Shown here: piece by piece, positions 22,118 to 33,140 of the stretch | Position numbering within the stretch: the first letter of the stretch is position 1 | How the letters are laid out: every line of letters starts with the position of its first letter | NCBI GenBank assembly: GCA_958295665.1 | Contig: OY282560.1 | Location: 91,116,311-91,180,310, forward strand | Reading direction: 5' to 3' | DNA length: 64,000 nucleotides | DNA from: Tipula vernalis | Taxonomy: Eukaryota; Arthropoda; Insecta; Diptera; Tipulidae | Position numbers and translations under genes: made by a program | Notes under the pieces: model-generated | The model's input: only the letters and a program-made list of their open reading frames with translations | Told to the model about the DNA's origin: nothing | The model's database searches: none

Positions 22118-22640
22118 TGATATTGTGCTTGTCAAAATTAAAAAAAATCGCAGTCTGCCTCAAAGATCATACCCAAGTGGACATATATTTTTGAGAGTAT
22201 AGTAGGTGATCCTATCTATCTAAAAAATATTACAACTTTCAAAAATCTAGAATACAGGTATACATATGTAAGTTCGTATAAAGTTATATATTCAAAAATT
22301 TCTCAGTCGGGCCCAAAGATCGTACCCAAATGATCATACATTTTTAAGAATAGTGGGCGATCCCCGTCTAACAAAAAAAATATTATGACTTTCAAAAATC
22401 TGAAAGATAAGTGACGGAGGACAGATGTGTTGTATCCCTATATGTAAGTTCACATAAAGTTGAATACTAAAATATTTCTTAGTTTGGCCTAATGATCGTA
22501 CCCATTGGGTACACCGGTTCGATACGATCTTTGGGCCAGATTAACAAAATTTTTAAAATCAAATTACGTTTAAACTTGCATGTAGGGGCGGAACAGATCT
22601 GTCCTAAGTCACTTATCGTCTAAATTTTAGATAGTGATTA
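22118..22640. repeat. Direct-plus-inverted repeat cluster, unit about 185 bp
   Basis: A unit containing CAAAGATCGTACCCAAATG, AATATTATGACTTTCAAAAATCT and TGTATCCCTATATGTAAGTT occurs as tandem diverged copies starting near 22118 and 22300. An inverted partial copy follows (22510-22640: CGATACGATCTTTGGGCC, then CATGTAGGGGCGGAACAGATCTGTCCTAAGTCAC). The inverted copies meet near 22505-22520. No coding capacity; unknown family. Confidence 0.6.
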
Positions 22641-23677
22641 TATTTTTTGGTTACGAAAGGTCCCTGACTCTATAAAAATGCTTGAGAAGTTATTTTAAAC
22701 GGTAAATAATTACATATACTGAAACACAATTAAATTTATTTAGTGTTTTTCACTTTTTTGGGTACCTACCTATAGAGTTATTTCGATTAAATACCGGTGT
22801 TCTAAACTTAAAACCAAAGTTTCTAACCTTTAAAACAAACATCACACTGTTATAGTTCAACATATAAAATTGTTCCAATAAGAATCCAATTTTCTGTTCA
22901 ATAGTTCATGTTTTAGTATTAATACTTACCACCAGTTTATATTAGGCCAATTCTGAGACATGAAGACTTTTAAGACCAGTGCCAGCTCGAGACTTCGGAG
23001 CATCCTGTGTGAGATATATTGAATCGCCCCTGTTATTTTTTGTTTTTAACAAGGAAAGGAATACTGAAATTGGCTAGGAATTTAGCAAAACGGGTTTAAT
23101 CGCAATTAAGTCAACCTCAGTTTTGATTTATAATGGAGTGGCGGGAGAGTCTCAATCGCCTGACAATTAAATATTTGTGTACCACATAAAATTTCGGAAA
23201 AATTAAATTGAAATTTGCTAGGTAAAATTGATCTAAAATTGCTAGATTATCGAAATTATCGAATATTTGCCCAATTACCTCAAATTTATAATATTATATA
23301 AATTGGATTTATTTTGTGTGGCGTAACGTTGGTGAAGAAGTATAAACCGACCTTGTGATTCAATAGGCATTATTGATCAACATTCGACGTTCTATATAAG
23401 TCTGAATTATCAGTTAATATTAGTTTTAAAGGTCATTTCAGCGATGATGCCTAAACAAAAAAATATGTAAAGGGGTGAAACCGCATGAGGTGATCACAAC
23501 TCCAGTCTTGATTAATTCATATCCCAAATCAATCCCGAAATGAACGTCTTAAGTCAATCTTCAGCTTAACTTTCAACTCAATGTTCAACTCAACCTTTAT
23601 CTCCTTTATCTCCACAAAATCAACCCTTAACCTAACTACAACCGACTAACAAGCTAACTAAATCCTAATTCTCACAT
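22641..23677. other. Unassigned AT-rich DNA
   Basis: No ORF, RNA gene or recognisable repeat is visible in this stretch. Confidence 0.4.
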
Positions 23678-23890
23678 GTCAAATTTCATAATAATTGGCT
23701 GAGAAAAAACAATTTCCATAATACTTAACCATATTCCAGAACTTCACCTAAACATCATTTTAGAATCCCATTCCCATTGCACATGTCAAATTGGTTGGGA
23801 AATATGAAAGTTCCTTCATACTTGGCCATATTCCAGAACTTTATCTAAAAATCATTTTAGAATCTCATTTGAGAAATAGGCAAGTATCAT
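23678..23890. repeat. Two-copy tandem repeat, unit about 104 bp
   Basis: CATGTCAAATT starts both units (23678 and 23782), and CATATTCCAGAACTT and ATCATTTTAGAATC recur at the same offset. A related text (GTTGAGAAATGG ... GGCCATTTTACAGAACC) lies at 27185-27240, inside the Helitron-like segment, so this may be an old fragment of the same family. Confidence 0.55.
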
Positions 23891-25619
23891 CCTAATTTAT
23901 GTCATATAATGATGAAAACTATTCTTATCATAACCTTTTATTTTCTGGGTTAAGGGATAATCGGAAATAAGAGACAGACCAACCCTCATTAGTTTCTTAA
24001 GTCGATGTTTTGCCAATTGGGATAACTCTCAGGTTTTCCCGGTCACACTGTTGAAAAATTCCAGTTAGAAAAAGTTGCGAAAAATTCATGTATTTGTTTT
24101 AAAAATCAAAAGACATCAAAAATTTTTAATAGTTTTTGTATGTGAGTAAGCGACGAACCCGAAAATTAAAATCGAATAAAATTCTACATACAAATATTGC
24201 ATATTTGGCAAATACTTATAATCCATATGTTGAAATTAAAGGTATTTGTTGAATAAATGAAATGTGCAGATTAAATTGCACCCGGGACAATTGAGTTGAG
24301 TTTAAGATAATAACTGTAAATTTCGGTATCGAACTCAACTATTTGCTTGTAAAGTGTGTAAAATATTTTCAATTCTGGTGTCAGTATATATTTTAGCGGT
24401 GCTTGAATCTTCTTGTAGTTTATTTAGTATTTGTTTGGTATTTTATTATATGCATCATTAAGAACAAATAAATTGTGGTTTTTAATGTGAAATTTTTGTA
24501 TTATTGTAATGCTGACCAACTGATACACTTTAAAACTTATTCACAAATATTTTAAACATCAGCGACTGCAACAAAGTAGTGAACATTCGTATATTTATGC
24601 ATATTGCTTTAATGGATTTTTAAAATTGATTTTTTTTTTGTTTATTCTTTTTAAATTTAAAGATTACCAAAATATACAAAAAAAGAAATTCACACAAATA
24701 CGATCAATTAAAGACAAAAATTGTTGATAAAAATTAATTTATTTCCATTCATTCTGCGCACAAAACGTCTTACATACATTTATACGGATTGGAAATGACA
24801 ACAAAAAATTAAATTCTGCATATCACAAAGGTAAACATTAATATAGAAAATGACACACCATAAAGATAGTATTGACTTCATTAGTTTTCAGTTTTCATCA
24901 CTATAAGGCAATATTAATGTACAGTAAATCAATGTTGAAAAATTATAATGTTGTAATACAACGGCGCGTATTAATGTACCGAATATATACCGACTGATGA
25001 TGATGATGATGATGCGAATGCGAGGGGATTTCGCATTTATTTTATTGAATTCAGTTTTTTTTGTTGTATTTATATCCGCGCGCGATCATATACAATTGTA
25101 CATATGCAAACATTGCGCGCGGGATTAATGGTTGCATAATATTTAATTGAAGCATGATTTATTATTATTTTTTTTTAAATTATTGTGGTGTTTCGAGTTT
25201 GTTTAATTTTTTATTTTATTTTTATATTATTTGTGTGTGTATGTTGTAATATTTTTGTAGGTGTCAAAATATTTATTATTTGATGCAAAATATAAATTGT
25301 TGTTGCACGAAATGCATATTTAAATATGAATAAGTAAGCTTTCATAATATTTTAATTGACAAGCAATTAAATGCATCATTTGATGAGTCATCGAATTTTT
25401 TATTTTGGCACAATTTAATCTGATTCTCGTATTTATGTACATATTTAAGTGTAGATTTCCAACATTCTTAATTGATATCAATTTCTTGTGCTCGTTTCGT
25501 TTTAAATATTTATGGTATACTATAATTTACGTTGTCATACATTGAAGATTATCGAATCTAAGGTTTTAGAGGGAAAATTCTAAATGACTCTTGACAAAAG
25601 TCAAGCTAAATTTATTTAT
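23891..25619. other. Unassigned AT-rich DNA with minor simple repeats
   Basis: No gene is seen. It holds a short (GAT)n run at about 24995-25014 and an 8-bp GC stem, CCGCGCGC (25076-25083) with GCGCGCGG (25115-25122), around a 31-base AT-rich loop. Confidence 0.4.
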
Positions 25620-26112
25620 TTATTTCAATTATTTAAAGTCATGAAGTCTTAAGCCATACAGAATAGAGTTTAGCTTGCGACAGGTTTCAATGATGTGGTC
25701 GTTCCAAGTGAAACTGCTATTCATGCGTAGACCCAGCTATCATTCTTAATATATAAATCCGCTATTATATCCGAGTAATTGCTTCTACAAATAAACATGG
25801 CCTGTGTTTTCTTTGTATTTAACATAAGGATCATTTGACGTTGACCAAGAATAAATACCTCTAGATTTTCATTAATTATTGAAAAAAATTCATTTATATT
25901 TTCCAATATATAATTGAACATCGTCCGCGTAGAAATAGAATTTTGAACCAGAAATGCAATCAGCTAAATCATTAATGAAAAGGGAAAATAATATTGTCCC
26001 AATAATAGACCCCTAGTGGAGGGACTCCACAAGTAACCGAAGTTGTTTGTGATAATGACCCTAATAAGTTTACATTCTTGGTCCTATCCGACAGATAGTG
26101 TATAACCTAGGA
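25620..26112 (-). pseudogene. 5'-truncated LINE, reverse transcriptase C-terminal half
   Basis: Minus-strand frames read HYLSDRTKNVNLLGSLSQTT, GVP with a small deletion instead of GVPQGS, SIIGTILFSLFINDLADCIS, and FYADDVQLYI, which holds the catalytic aspartates near 25925. Next come NTKKTQAMFICRS and LGLRMNSSFTWNDHIIETC, ending in TAA near 25640. An AAATAAATAAAT tail follows at about 25607-25622. The copy begins abruptly near 26112 and lacks endonuclease and ORF1, as expected of 5'-truncated LINE insertions. It belongs to a family different from the LINE at 842-4487: its RT text and tail differ. Confidence 0.75.
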
Positions 26113-26634
26113 ATGGTTATACATTCCACTCACAATAACAAGGAAAAAATGAAAACCCGCACTTCAAAAACAATTATTTATTTTAACAAAAATTACAACT
26201 ATGCTTTTATTAATTAAATAGGTACTAATTTAAAGTTGGGTTGGTTGTAGGTTTTTGGTTGGTGGATGGACGTGAACTGATAATTTATTTTAAAAATATT
26301 AAAAACAGAGAAAGTATGGTATATAAGCGGTACATAATTGAATAAATTAATGGTAAGGGGAAATATAATTGTAATGTATATAATGCAATAAGTAATACAA
26401 ATTAATGGGTAATTTCTAAAAGTAAGGGAATCAATACATAGAATAATAATAATGTTATATAGAAGAGAAAAAAAATGCAAATACAATAGCTTATCTAGAA
26501 ACGTCTATGCGCGTTATATACAATAATTGGTAAATTGTTAAATAATAATGATATACATAGTAGTGGTAATTAACTCGTTGACGGTCGGGTAAAATGTTGG
26601 TTGGATTTCGCGACAAGAAATTGAGATTAATGGA
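26113..26634 (-). other. Probable 3' untranslated region/LTR remains of BEL element 4
   Basis: It lies directly downstream (minus strand) of the BEL integrase C-terminus and is AT-rich without ORFs. A 3' LTR is expected here but I cannot find TG...CA borders or a second copy. The minus-strand word TGTTATTGTGAGTGG at 26140 could be an LTR start cut off by the neighbouring LINE. Confidence 0.35.
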
Positions 26635-26887
26635 TTAGTTTAAACATACCGCCGCCGTTGACTCGATATAGTCAACTTTAGGCAAAAGACAAAGTTTGTA
26701 AATAGGGCGTTTAAGGATGGTTCCATTGCGTAATTTAATAGATATAACTCTGGTTAGTTGGTCGTTCCCAGGGTGGAGCTCATAAATTCTGGCGAGCGGC
26801 CATTTGTTGGGTGGTAAATTCTGGTCCCGAAGCAAAACAAGGTCTCCTATGGTGAATTAATGATTTTCAGCATGCCGCTTATAATAT
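26635..26887 (-). pseudogene. BEL element 4 integrase C-terminal domain (DUF5641-type)
   Basis: The frame reads GDLVLLRDQNLPPNKWPLA, ELHPGNDQLTRVISIKLRNG and LKRPIYKLCLLPK, the conserved C-terminal domain that closes BEL/Pao polyproteins, and then ends. One TAA lies just before, in the ENH-FTIGD stretch. This is the part missing from the main body at 33141-37782. It has the same strand, lies on the correct side and starts within a few codons of where that body stops. I therefore take it as the displaced 3' end of the same copy, separated by the 26888-33140 insertion. A separate BEL fragment is the alternative. Confidence 0.72.
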
Positions 26888-27379
26888 TTAGTCCCAGGAG
26901 CACCGAGCTACGCTCGTTCCGAATTACATTAGCGTTTGTTACACGTTCATGTCACTGAGTTTCACCTCATTCAATTGAGCAATATGTTAGTTCCATTTAG
27001 ACTGTCGATTTTCCAGAAAAATTTCCGACACTCATGTTTGAATCCCATTTTATACTAAACAAATCCCATTCTATACAATTCATCCCAATTGAAAGGAAAT
27101 GGTTTAATTCTATTGAAACTAGAATAATATTCATATTCCCATTTTACAATCCCATTTTCATGGTACATACCGAGTTCTATCGAAATCGGTTGAGAAATGG
27201 CTTTGGTCCATTGGAATTGGCCATTTTACAGAACCTATACGATCCATATTTGGAACTAATTTATGATCTCTATATAATTCTCAAAAATCACAATTGAACA
27301 AATAAAAAAAACAAAACACAATGCAATATCAATAGCAATAACAACAATTAGATTTCCTTTGTTAGAAAATAAAATAAAA

Positions 27380-28850
27380 ATGAAACCCGAACCTCTCCAG
27401 AAACCCTACTAAAATATTTTTCAAAGAAATCAAAACCCATTACAATTGCTTCCTTTCACTAAAAAATTTCCATCTAACCAATTACTATTAACAAAAGAAA
27501 ATAATAAAAATATGAATTCCCATAGGAGGATCCTCTTAAATGAATTTTACTGAAATAAAACCACCCCAACCAACATTAATAAAAATCAAATAACCGTTTC
27601 AGAAACCGGTAGTAAGTTAAAAAGTAAGATAAAACCAAGCAAACAGGGGCTCACCGGACGAGAACTTCCTTAACGTTTTTTTTAAGAATCAATACCCGGT
27701 GTTATCGCGTTTTGGCACTCGAAAACTCTCTTTCACCAATTATGATCAATAAAAAAATATTCAAAAAAACGAACCCCAGGCCTGTTAGAGGACCCACTAA
27801 ACGACATTTCCCGAAATCAAAGTCCACTGCAAATGTTTCCTAACACTAGAAAATCCCTGCTCACCAATTATTACAAAAATCGTTGAACTTAAAAAATGGA
27901 CCTCGACCATCCGGAGGACTCTCTAAACATATATTTCCCGAAATCAACACCCATTGCAGACCTTTCAAAACCCTATTTGACTTCAATCAATACCCATGGC
28001 GATCGCTTCCTGCCGCTCGAATATCTCTCATTACCAAATGTTTACCAAAATTGTTAAAATGAAAAAAGGAACCCGGATACCACTGAAAGACCCTAAGCTA
28101 ATTTTTTTAAACCAAGACCCATTGCAATCTCTGTCTGGCACCCACCCGCTCACAAATTTTTACCAAAAATGTAAAAATTAAAAAAAAGAAGCCCGGGCTC
28201 AACTGGAGAACCCCCTAAACGAATTTTCCAAAAATTTATACCCATCACAATCGCTTCGTGGAACTCAAAAAACCCTCTTTACCAACTTTTAACAAAATAG
28301 TTAAAATTTAAAAAACCCAAGTTCCAATGGATGACACTCTGGACTGGTAAACATACTTACCAATTTTCAACAAAATCAATAAAACTATAAAAATGGAGTC
28401 TGAATTTTCCTGAAATCAAGACCAATGGGGATCACCTTATACCACTTAAAAACACTTCTTACCAATATTTACCAACATCGTGAAAATTACAAAGGAGCCC
28501 GAGTTCCACTGAAGAACCCCCTAAACCATTTTTTTCGAAATCAAGACCGGTCACAATTGATTCTTGGCACACGAAAACCCCAGCTTACCAATTTTTACCA
28601 AAATCGTAAAAATTAAAAAAGGCCTGGGCACAAATGGAGAACACCTTCTAAATTATCAAGACCCGTCGCAATCGCTTTCTAGCACCCGAAAACCCCTTAC
28701 CAATTTTTAACAAAATCGGTAAAATAAAAAAAGGCCCTGAGCAATACTAGAGGACCCTCTAAACGAATTGTATACGAATCCTGTAATCAAGACTAGTCGC
28801 AATCACTTCCTAGCCCTCAAAAACCGGTTTCGAAATCGTTGCACAAACAA
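27380..28850. repeat. Tandem array of about 11 diverged 125-bp units in the Helitron-like element
   Basis: Units starting near 27645, 27770, 27897, 28069, 28188, 28494, 28621 and 28733 share the order ACTGGAGAACCCCCTAAACG, AAATCAAGACCCATTGCAATC, CTTCCTGGCACTCGAAAACCC, TTACCAATTTTTACC and AAAATTAAAAAA. Unit lengths run from about 75 to 170 bases because of internal indels. ORFs across it (for example 28425-28616) are by-products. The array abuts the 5'-type Helitron end at 28891. Confidence 0.68.
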
Positions 28851-28870
28851 ACAAACAGACAAACAATTTT

Positions 28871-28891
28871 ATGTCGTTTAATAATAGTAGA
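28871..28891 (-). other. Helitron-type 5' end
   Basis: The minus strand reads TCTACTATTATTAAACGAC from 28891, preceded by A and followed by a TTTGTCTGTTTGTTTG stretch. That combination is typical of arthropod Helitron 5' ends. A (GATA)n run abuts it on the plus strand at 28889-28910. Confidence 0.55.
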
Positions 28892-28910
28892 TAGATAGAT
28901 AGATAGATAA

Positions 28911-29073
28911 TAAAAGTGTTTTATTCTTTTTAGCTCTTTATTTTAATATTTTTTATATTTACCCGAGTAACCAGGGTAGCGATTTTGGTCGCAATTTGAG
29001 GATTGAGTTGAGAATTACCGGAAGGCAATAGTATTGGTAAATTGTATTGGTGTCCAAAGAATAGAGAAAAATA
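28911..29073. other. Short unassigned AT-rich spacer
   Basis: No feature is recognised between the GATA run and the foldback element. Confidence 0.4.
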
Positions 29074-29834
29074 GAGAATAAACATTTGAAAAATAAAAAA
29101 AAACAATTCAGTGTTATCTCATGCGTACGAAAGAAATGTTGTACATATTTTTATTTCCTGTAATTTTCTTGTAAAATTTAAAACTAATAAAATGGTAAAT
29201 TGAATAATGATTTAAAGATAAATCAAAATTAGCTAAAAATGTAAATTAAGTCCAAAAAATATTTATAAACTATAATTTTATTAATAATTTTAAATGATGA
29301 AAAGATATACGACGTACATCCTGCTTGCCCATCCCAAAATCACTAATTTACTTATATTTTTCACATTAATCCCTCTTATTCGATGTTAAACAAAAAACTA
29401 AAAAATTGATGGGCGGTTTTTTTGGTTTTTTGTTTAACATGATGCAAATAAGAGAGATAAAATGATACGAAAAAGAGGGATATAAAATATAATGTGGAAA
29501 ATTTTAGAATTAAAGTAAAGTAAGTAAATTAGTTAGTAAGTAAATTAGTTATTTTGGCTTAGTGTTAATTCAAACGCAGGAGAGGAGGTATGTACGTCGT
29601 GTGTCTTTTCATCATGTAAAATTATTAATAAAATTATAGTTTATAAATATTTTTCTGACTTGTTTTCCATTTTTAGCTAATTTTTGTTTATCTTTAAATC
29701 ATAATTCAATTTACCATTTTATTAGTTTTAAATTTTACAGAAAATTACTGGAAATAAAAATATGTACAACATTCCTTTCGTACGCATGAGATAACACTGA
29801 ATTGTTTTTTTTTATTTTTCAAATGTTTATTCTC
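29074..29834. mobile_element. 761-bp foldback element, arms about 335 and 410 bases
   Basis: The outer ends GAGAATAAAC (29074) and GTTTATTCTC (to 29834) begin long inverted arms that stay over 90 percent alike for about 250 bases. For example, CAGTGTTATCTCATGCGTACG has its inverse at 29785-29805. The arms then continue with indels to a centre near 29410-29425 (GTTAAACAAAAAACT against its inverse). No ORF. It is a large MITE or foldback element; no clear target duplication is visible. Confidence 0.75.
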
Positions 29835-30674
29835 ACTGACATAACTCAAAAAAAAAAAAAAAAAGTTAAAAATATTATGAATGTGGTCGACGAAGAATGT
29901 AAAAATTAAAAACCATTTATTTATGTTGCATTTTGTTTGTTATATTGAAGATCACCACGAGCAATTGATTGGGTATATTGTTTTGGATTTTTGGTAACGA
30001 AGTAAAATGAATGTCTCGTTTACAACAACAATAGATAGAAAAACATGAATTCCCCATGTTAAAAGGAAGGGAAAAATAACTCAAGGCGAGCGGAAGCAAC
30101 AAAAAAGTTGAACCGATTTCACCCGCTTAGCTTATTTTTGATACTTACCATCATGAGAAAACACACTAATACAATAAAAATATTTGACGGCACACAATAG
30201 CAAAATGTATATTATACGCCGTGTACATATACAAAATTCTCAATCCTCAATCCTCATTTTGCGACCAAAATCAATACCCAGATGTCACAAAATATCATCA
30301 AATATTTCACAAATTTCTGTGAATTGTCGAAATTTGATAATTTTTTTATCGTAAATAAACTTTAAAACTATTAAATATATTTCAGAAATACTTTTCACCA
30401 CGTTTAATGTATTTTTGAAGATTGAAGATAGGTATAAAGAAAATAAAAAGTTTAGATTTTAAAACTTTTATGGACACATTTACACTACATGATATTCAAA
30501 TTCTCTAATTTTTAAGCAACGTTTCTTAGTGTTTTGAACAATAAAATTGGACCAACTCATCAAAATATTAAAAAATTACACTTTAATTTATAATTTTAGT
30601 TGACTACGTATGTACTAATTATTGAAATTTTAATTAATAAAATTTAAATCCGCAACATCATTATTTCCATACTA
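29835..30674. other. Unassigned AT-rich DNA within the Helitron-like composite
   Basis: It contains a 16-base poly(A) run near 29849. A minus-strand 61-codon ORF at 29917-30102 has no recognisable content. No other feature is seen. Confidence 0.4.
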
Positions 30675-30896
30675 TAGACAATGGACTTGACGGTTTTAGT
30701 GGTGGCGTTGCGGCATTTGGATAATTTTTCCAGATTTGAATGCTTTACAAAGTTTTCCCAGACATTAGACCAGTCTCAATCGCATTTTCATGCAAAAACA
30801 CGTCATATAGCCATTTTTCGCCAACGAAATCGCTCTCGAAGTAGTTTTTCGTGGAGACATATATACATACAATTATTGCTCGTTTAATAATATAGA
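30675..30896 (-). repeat. Helitron 5' subterminal repeat, copy A
   Basis: About 215 bases closely match 32932-33137, sharing GGATAATTTTTCCAGATTTGA, CAATCGCATTTTCATGCAAAA and ATATACATAC. Both end in the inverse of TCTATATTATTAAACGAGC, and here the minus-strand base before that end is A. Outside this block the copies diverge. Confidence 0.7.
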
Positions 30897-31138
30897 TAAA
30901 TAAACTAGGTGCCGGAATCTACAGCAACTCTAGTGTTGATATAATTTTGATTACAAACCTTGCCAACGTGTGTGTTATTGTTACGACCAATATTAATCAA
31001 ATGATCTATAAGGCGCTTGTTTCGACGCGTAAGTCTTTTTGATTTGATCGACTCAAATTTAGTCAGTTTGCCTGCTTACGACCATGTCCCTATACTAAAT
31101 ATTGCTGAAAAATTTTGCCACTACAATGTAACAAATTA

Positions 31139-31235
31139 TCAAAATTTTCGCTCGAGTTAATGATCCTTCACCCAAATGCGTATATGTATGTAGTTCACCC
31201 AAATTATACCGATATACGTATACATTGATTACCGA
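31139..31235 (+). repeat. Dispersed repeat, copy without microsatellite expansion
   Basis: CGCTCGAGTTAATGATCC, a short TATATGTATGTAG stretch and CCCAAATTATACCGATATAC match 31813-31965 in order. Only the middle differs in length. Confidence 0.6.
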
Positions 31236-31627
31236 CGCGAGTGAAAATTAATGATATCTGTGTAATATTGTGATTGGCTAGCTAACCATTGGTAAAAGCG
31301 GTCGAAATATTTACTGCAATATAAGTGTCGTATATGAATAACTCAGTATAAGAATCATTTGATCCCCGATTAAGATAATTATCTGGATTTAGTAAAAATC
31401 AATTCTAATATATTCCGATTAGCGATGATACCGAATATTTTGAAGGTAAAAACAATACCGTTTAAATTATCAATCTTTGCATCTATTGTTGCAAAAATAA
31501 TATATATAATATGGTACTGTAAATGTATGTATTGTACTTATTTCGGTAAATGTATAGACATAACTTGAGAAAACTTTACAAACTTAATTCGAGCGAAAAT
31601 CTTGAAAATTTCTTCTAAATCTAATTT

Positions 31628-31742
31628 GAAAAAAAAAAAAAAAAAAAAAAAATCCCAGCCTCAATTTATATCATTAGGATTTAATTTCCACTCATTTTCG
31701 TGATTTTTTGGTCAAGAAAATCACTGGAATAATTAAATCCTA
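31628..31742. repeat. A24 run and 68-bp imperfect palindrome
   Basis: A poly(A) run at about 31628-31651 is followed by an imperfect palindrome at 31675-31742 (TAGGATTTAATTTCCA with its inverse, loop near TTGGTC). No family is recognised. Confidence 0.55.
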
Positions 31743-31812
31743 CAATTGAAAATTGAATCCAATATTTCCAGAAAATTATTTCAATATCGATTTCATATAA
31801 ATTTTCAAGATT

Positions 31813-31841
31813 CTCGCTCGAATTAATGATCCTTCACCTAA

Positions 31842-31932
<91 letters not shown>

Positions 31933-31965
31933 TTCCCAAATTATACCTACGTTTACTGATATACA
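31813..31965 (+). repeat. Dispersed repeat, copy with (AT)41 expansion
   Basis: The same order as at 31139-31235, but the TATATGTATG stretch is replaced by an uninterrupted AT dinucleotide run of 82 bases (31846-31927). Confidence 0.7.
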
Positions 31966-32177
31966 TACATTTACCGTAACTTAAATGTAAATGTAGTTTT
32001 TGTAGTTAATTCTTGATTTTTGTGAACGTAAATGTCATAATTGTGCCTTTGCAACACAAATAATTTACTATAATAGCCTAAATGTAGCTTACAACTTTTA
32101 CATTCATCTTTTATTATTATTCAATCATACATGCCATATAAATTTGAAAAAAAAAACGAAAAAAAAATTTATCTCAA

Positions 32178-32260
32178 GAATGTAATTTTCGAGGTTCGAA
32201 CTACGATCTAAAATTTTAAAATCCACAACGCTAACACCTAGACTACTGCGGCATGGGAAT
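32178..32260 (-). ncRNA. tRNA-like Pol III promoter unit (SINE head or decayed tRNA)
   Basis: The minus strand carries TAGTCTAGGTG (32235-32245), a perfect A-box match. After 33 bases comes GTTCGAACC (32193-32201), a perfect B-box match at tRNA-like spacing. About 20 bases beyond is a T9 run (near 32159-32170), suitable as a Pol III terminator. The presumed acceptor and T stems do not pair well, so it is not a functional tRNA. A tRNA-derived SINE head or decayed tRNA gene fits better. Confidence 0.5.
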
Positions 32261-32931
32261 TTGCCGAAAAATTACTTGGTTTTATAAAAAGTTTTGAGCA
32301 TTCTACTAAATTATATAATATGTAGATAGATTTACACAATGTGACGTATCAACATAGAGAAAGATAAAATTTATCAGATCTTTCTGTAATTTGGTATACA
32401 GATGAAGAAAAATATTCTAAGAATAATTTCCTTTTACATCATATCGGAAAAATCACGGAAAATGCGAGAAAATCGCGAATTTCCACTCGGAAAATTCGTC
32501 GGGAAAAGACTAAAAAAATATGCTGATCATCCAACATTAATTTAAATTTTTTTTTTTTGTCGTGATTTTTGAAAAATGGACATCCATGAAAAAAAAATCA
32601 TAAAAAAAAAATTAAATACATCCCAACTCCGTATGCTGCTAACTACGCAGCTGTACTATTTAAAAAAATCATCAAACATTCTTTTCTATAAAAAAAAATA
32701 CACAATACATATCGCTCATTTGCTGCAACAATGACACAATTTAAAAATAACAAATGTTATAATTTGAGAGACATTTCCGTTTGTCTTGTAGTGAGCTTTA
32801 TAGCTTTAGGTGTGTCGTTATATCAGTTTTAACTATATTAAAAAGCCGATATTTCTCTATAAATAAGTCAAAAACGACCGATTTTGAGTTATGCCATTGT
32901 GGTAGCAAATGAGCGATATACAATTGACCAT
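32261..32931. other. Unassigned AT-rich DNA
   Basis: No ORF or repeat family is recognised. Confidence 0.4.
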
Positions 32932-33137
32932 TTTAGAGATGGCGCTGTAAAATTTGGATAATTTTTCCAGATTTGAAGGCTTTACAGAGTTTTCCCAGAC
33001 TTGAGACCAGACTCAATCGCATTTTCATGCAAAAAGACATCATATAGCCATTTTACGTCAACGAAATCGGTCTCGAAGTAGTTTTTCGTGCGGACATATA
33101 TACATACCCGCAATTATTGCTCGTTTAATAATATAGA
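32932..33137 (-). repeat. Helitron 5' subterminal repeat, copy B, abutting BEL element 4
   Basis: It matches copy A at 30675-30896. It ends with the inverse of TCTATATTATTAAACGAGC at 33122-33137, preceded on the minus strand by an extra TCT and then A, three bases from the broken BEL integrase. Confidence 0.7.
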
Positions 33138-33140
33138 AGA

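Larger units (their letters stand above)
26888..33140 (-). mobile_element. Helitron-like composite insertion splitting BEL element 4
   Basis: On the minus strand the segment starts with TCTTCTATATTATTAAACG after a T-T-A-A flank and ends with GGGACTAA, fitting the TC...CTRR ends of Helitrons. A small hairpin (CGAGC-GTA-GCTCG, 26904-26916) sits 12 bases before the 3' end. No long target duplication is seen, as expected for Helitrons. Two more 5'-type ends, both preceded by A, lie inside at 30896 (TCTATATTATTAAACG) and 28891 (TCTACTATTATTAAACG). The segment is therefore a nest or chimera of at least two or three non-autonomous copies. No Rep-helicase ORF is present. Which 5' end pairs with the 3' end at 26888 is unresolved; a 2.0-kb element 26888-28891 is also possible. 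Confidence 0.58.

Noticed and set aside
26113..26634. Complete 3' LTR of BEL element 4
   Set aside because: No TG...CA borders, no polypurine tract and no second copy could be found, so it is listed only as a probable remnant.
27996..28616. ORFs at 27996-28181 and 28425-28616
   Set aside because: They are readings of adjacent minisatellite units that resemble each other because the DNA repeats, with no coding signal.
32178..32260. Functional tRNA gene
   Set aside because: A and B boxes are good, but acceptor and T stems do not pair, so only a tRNA-like or SINE unit is claimed.
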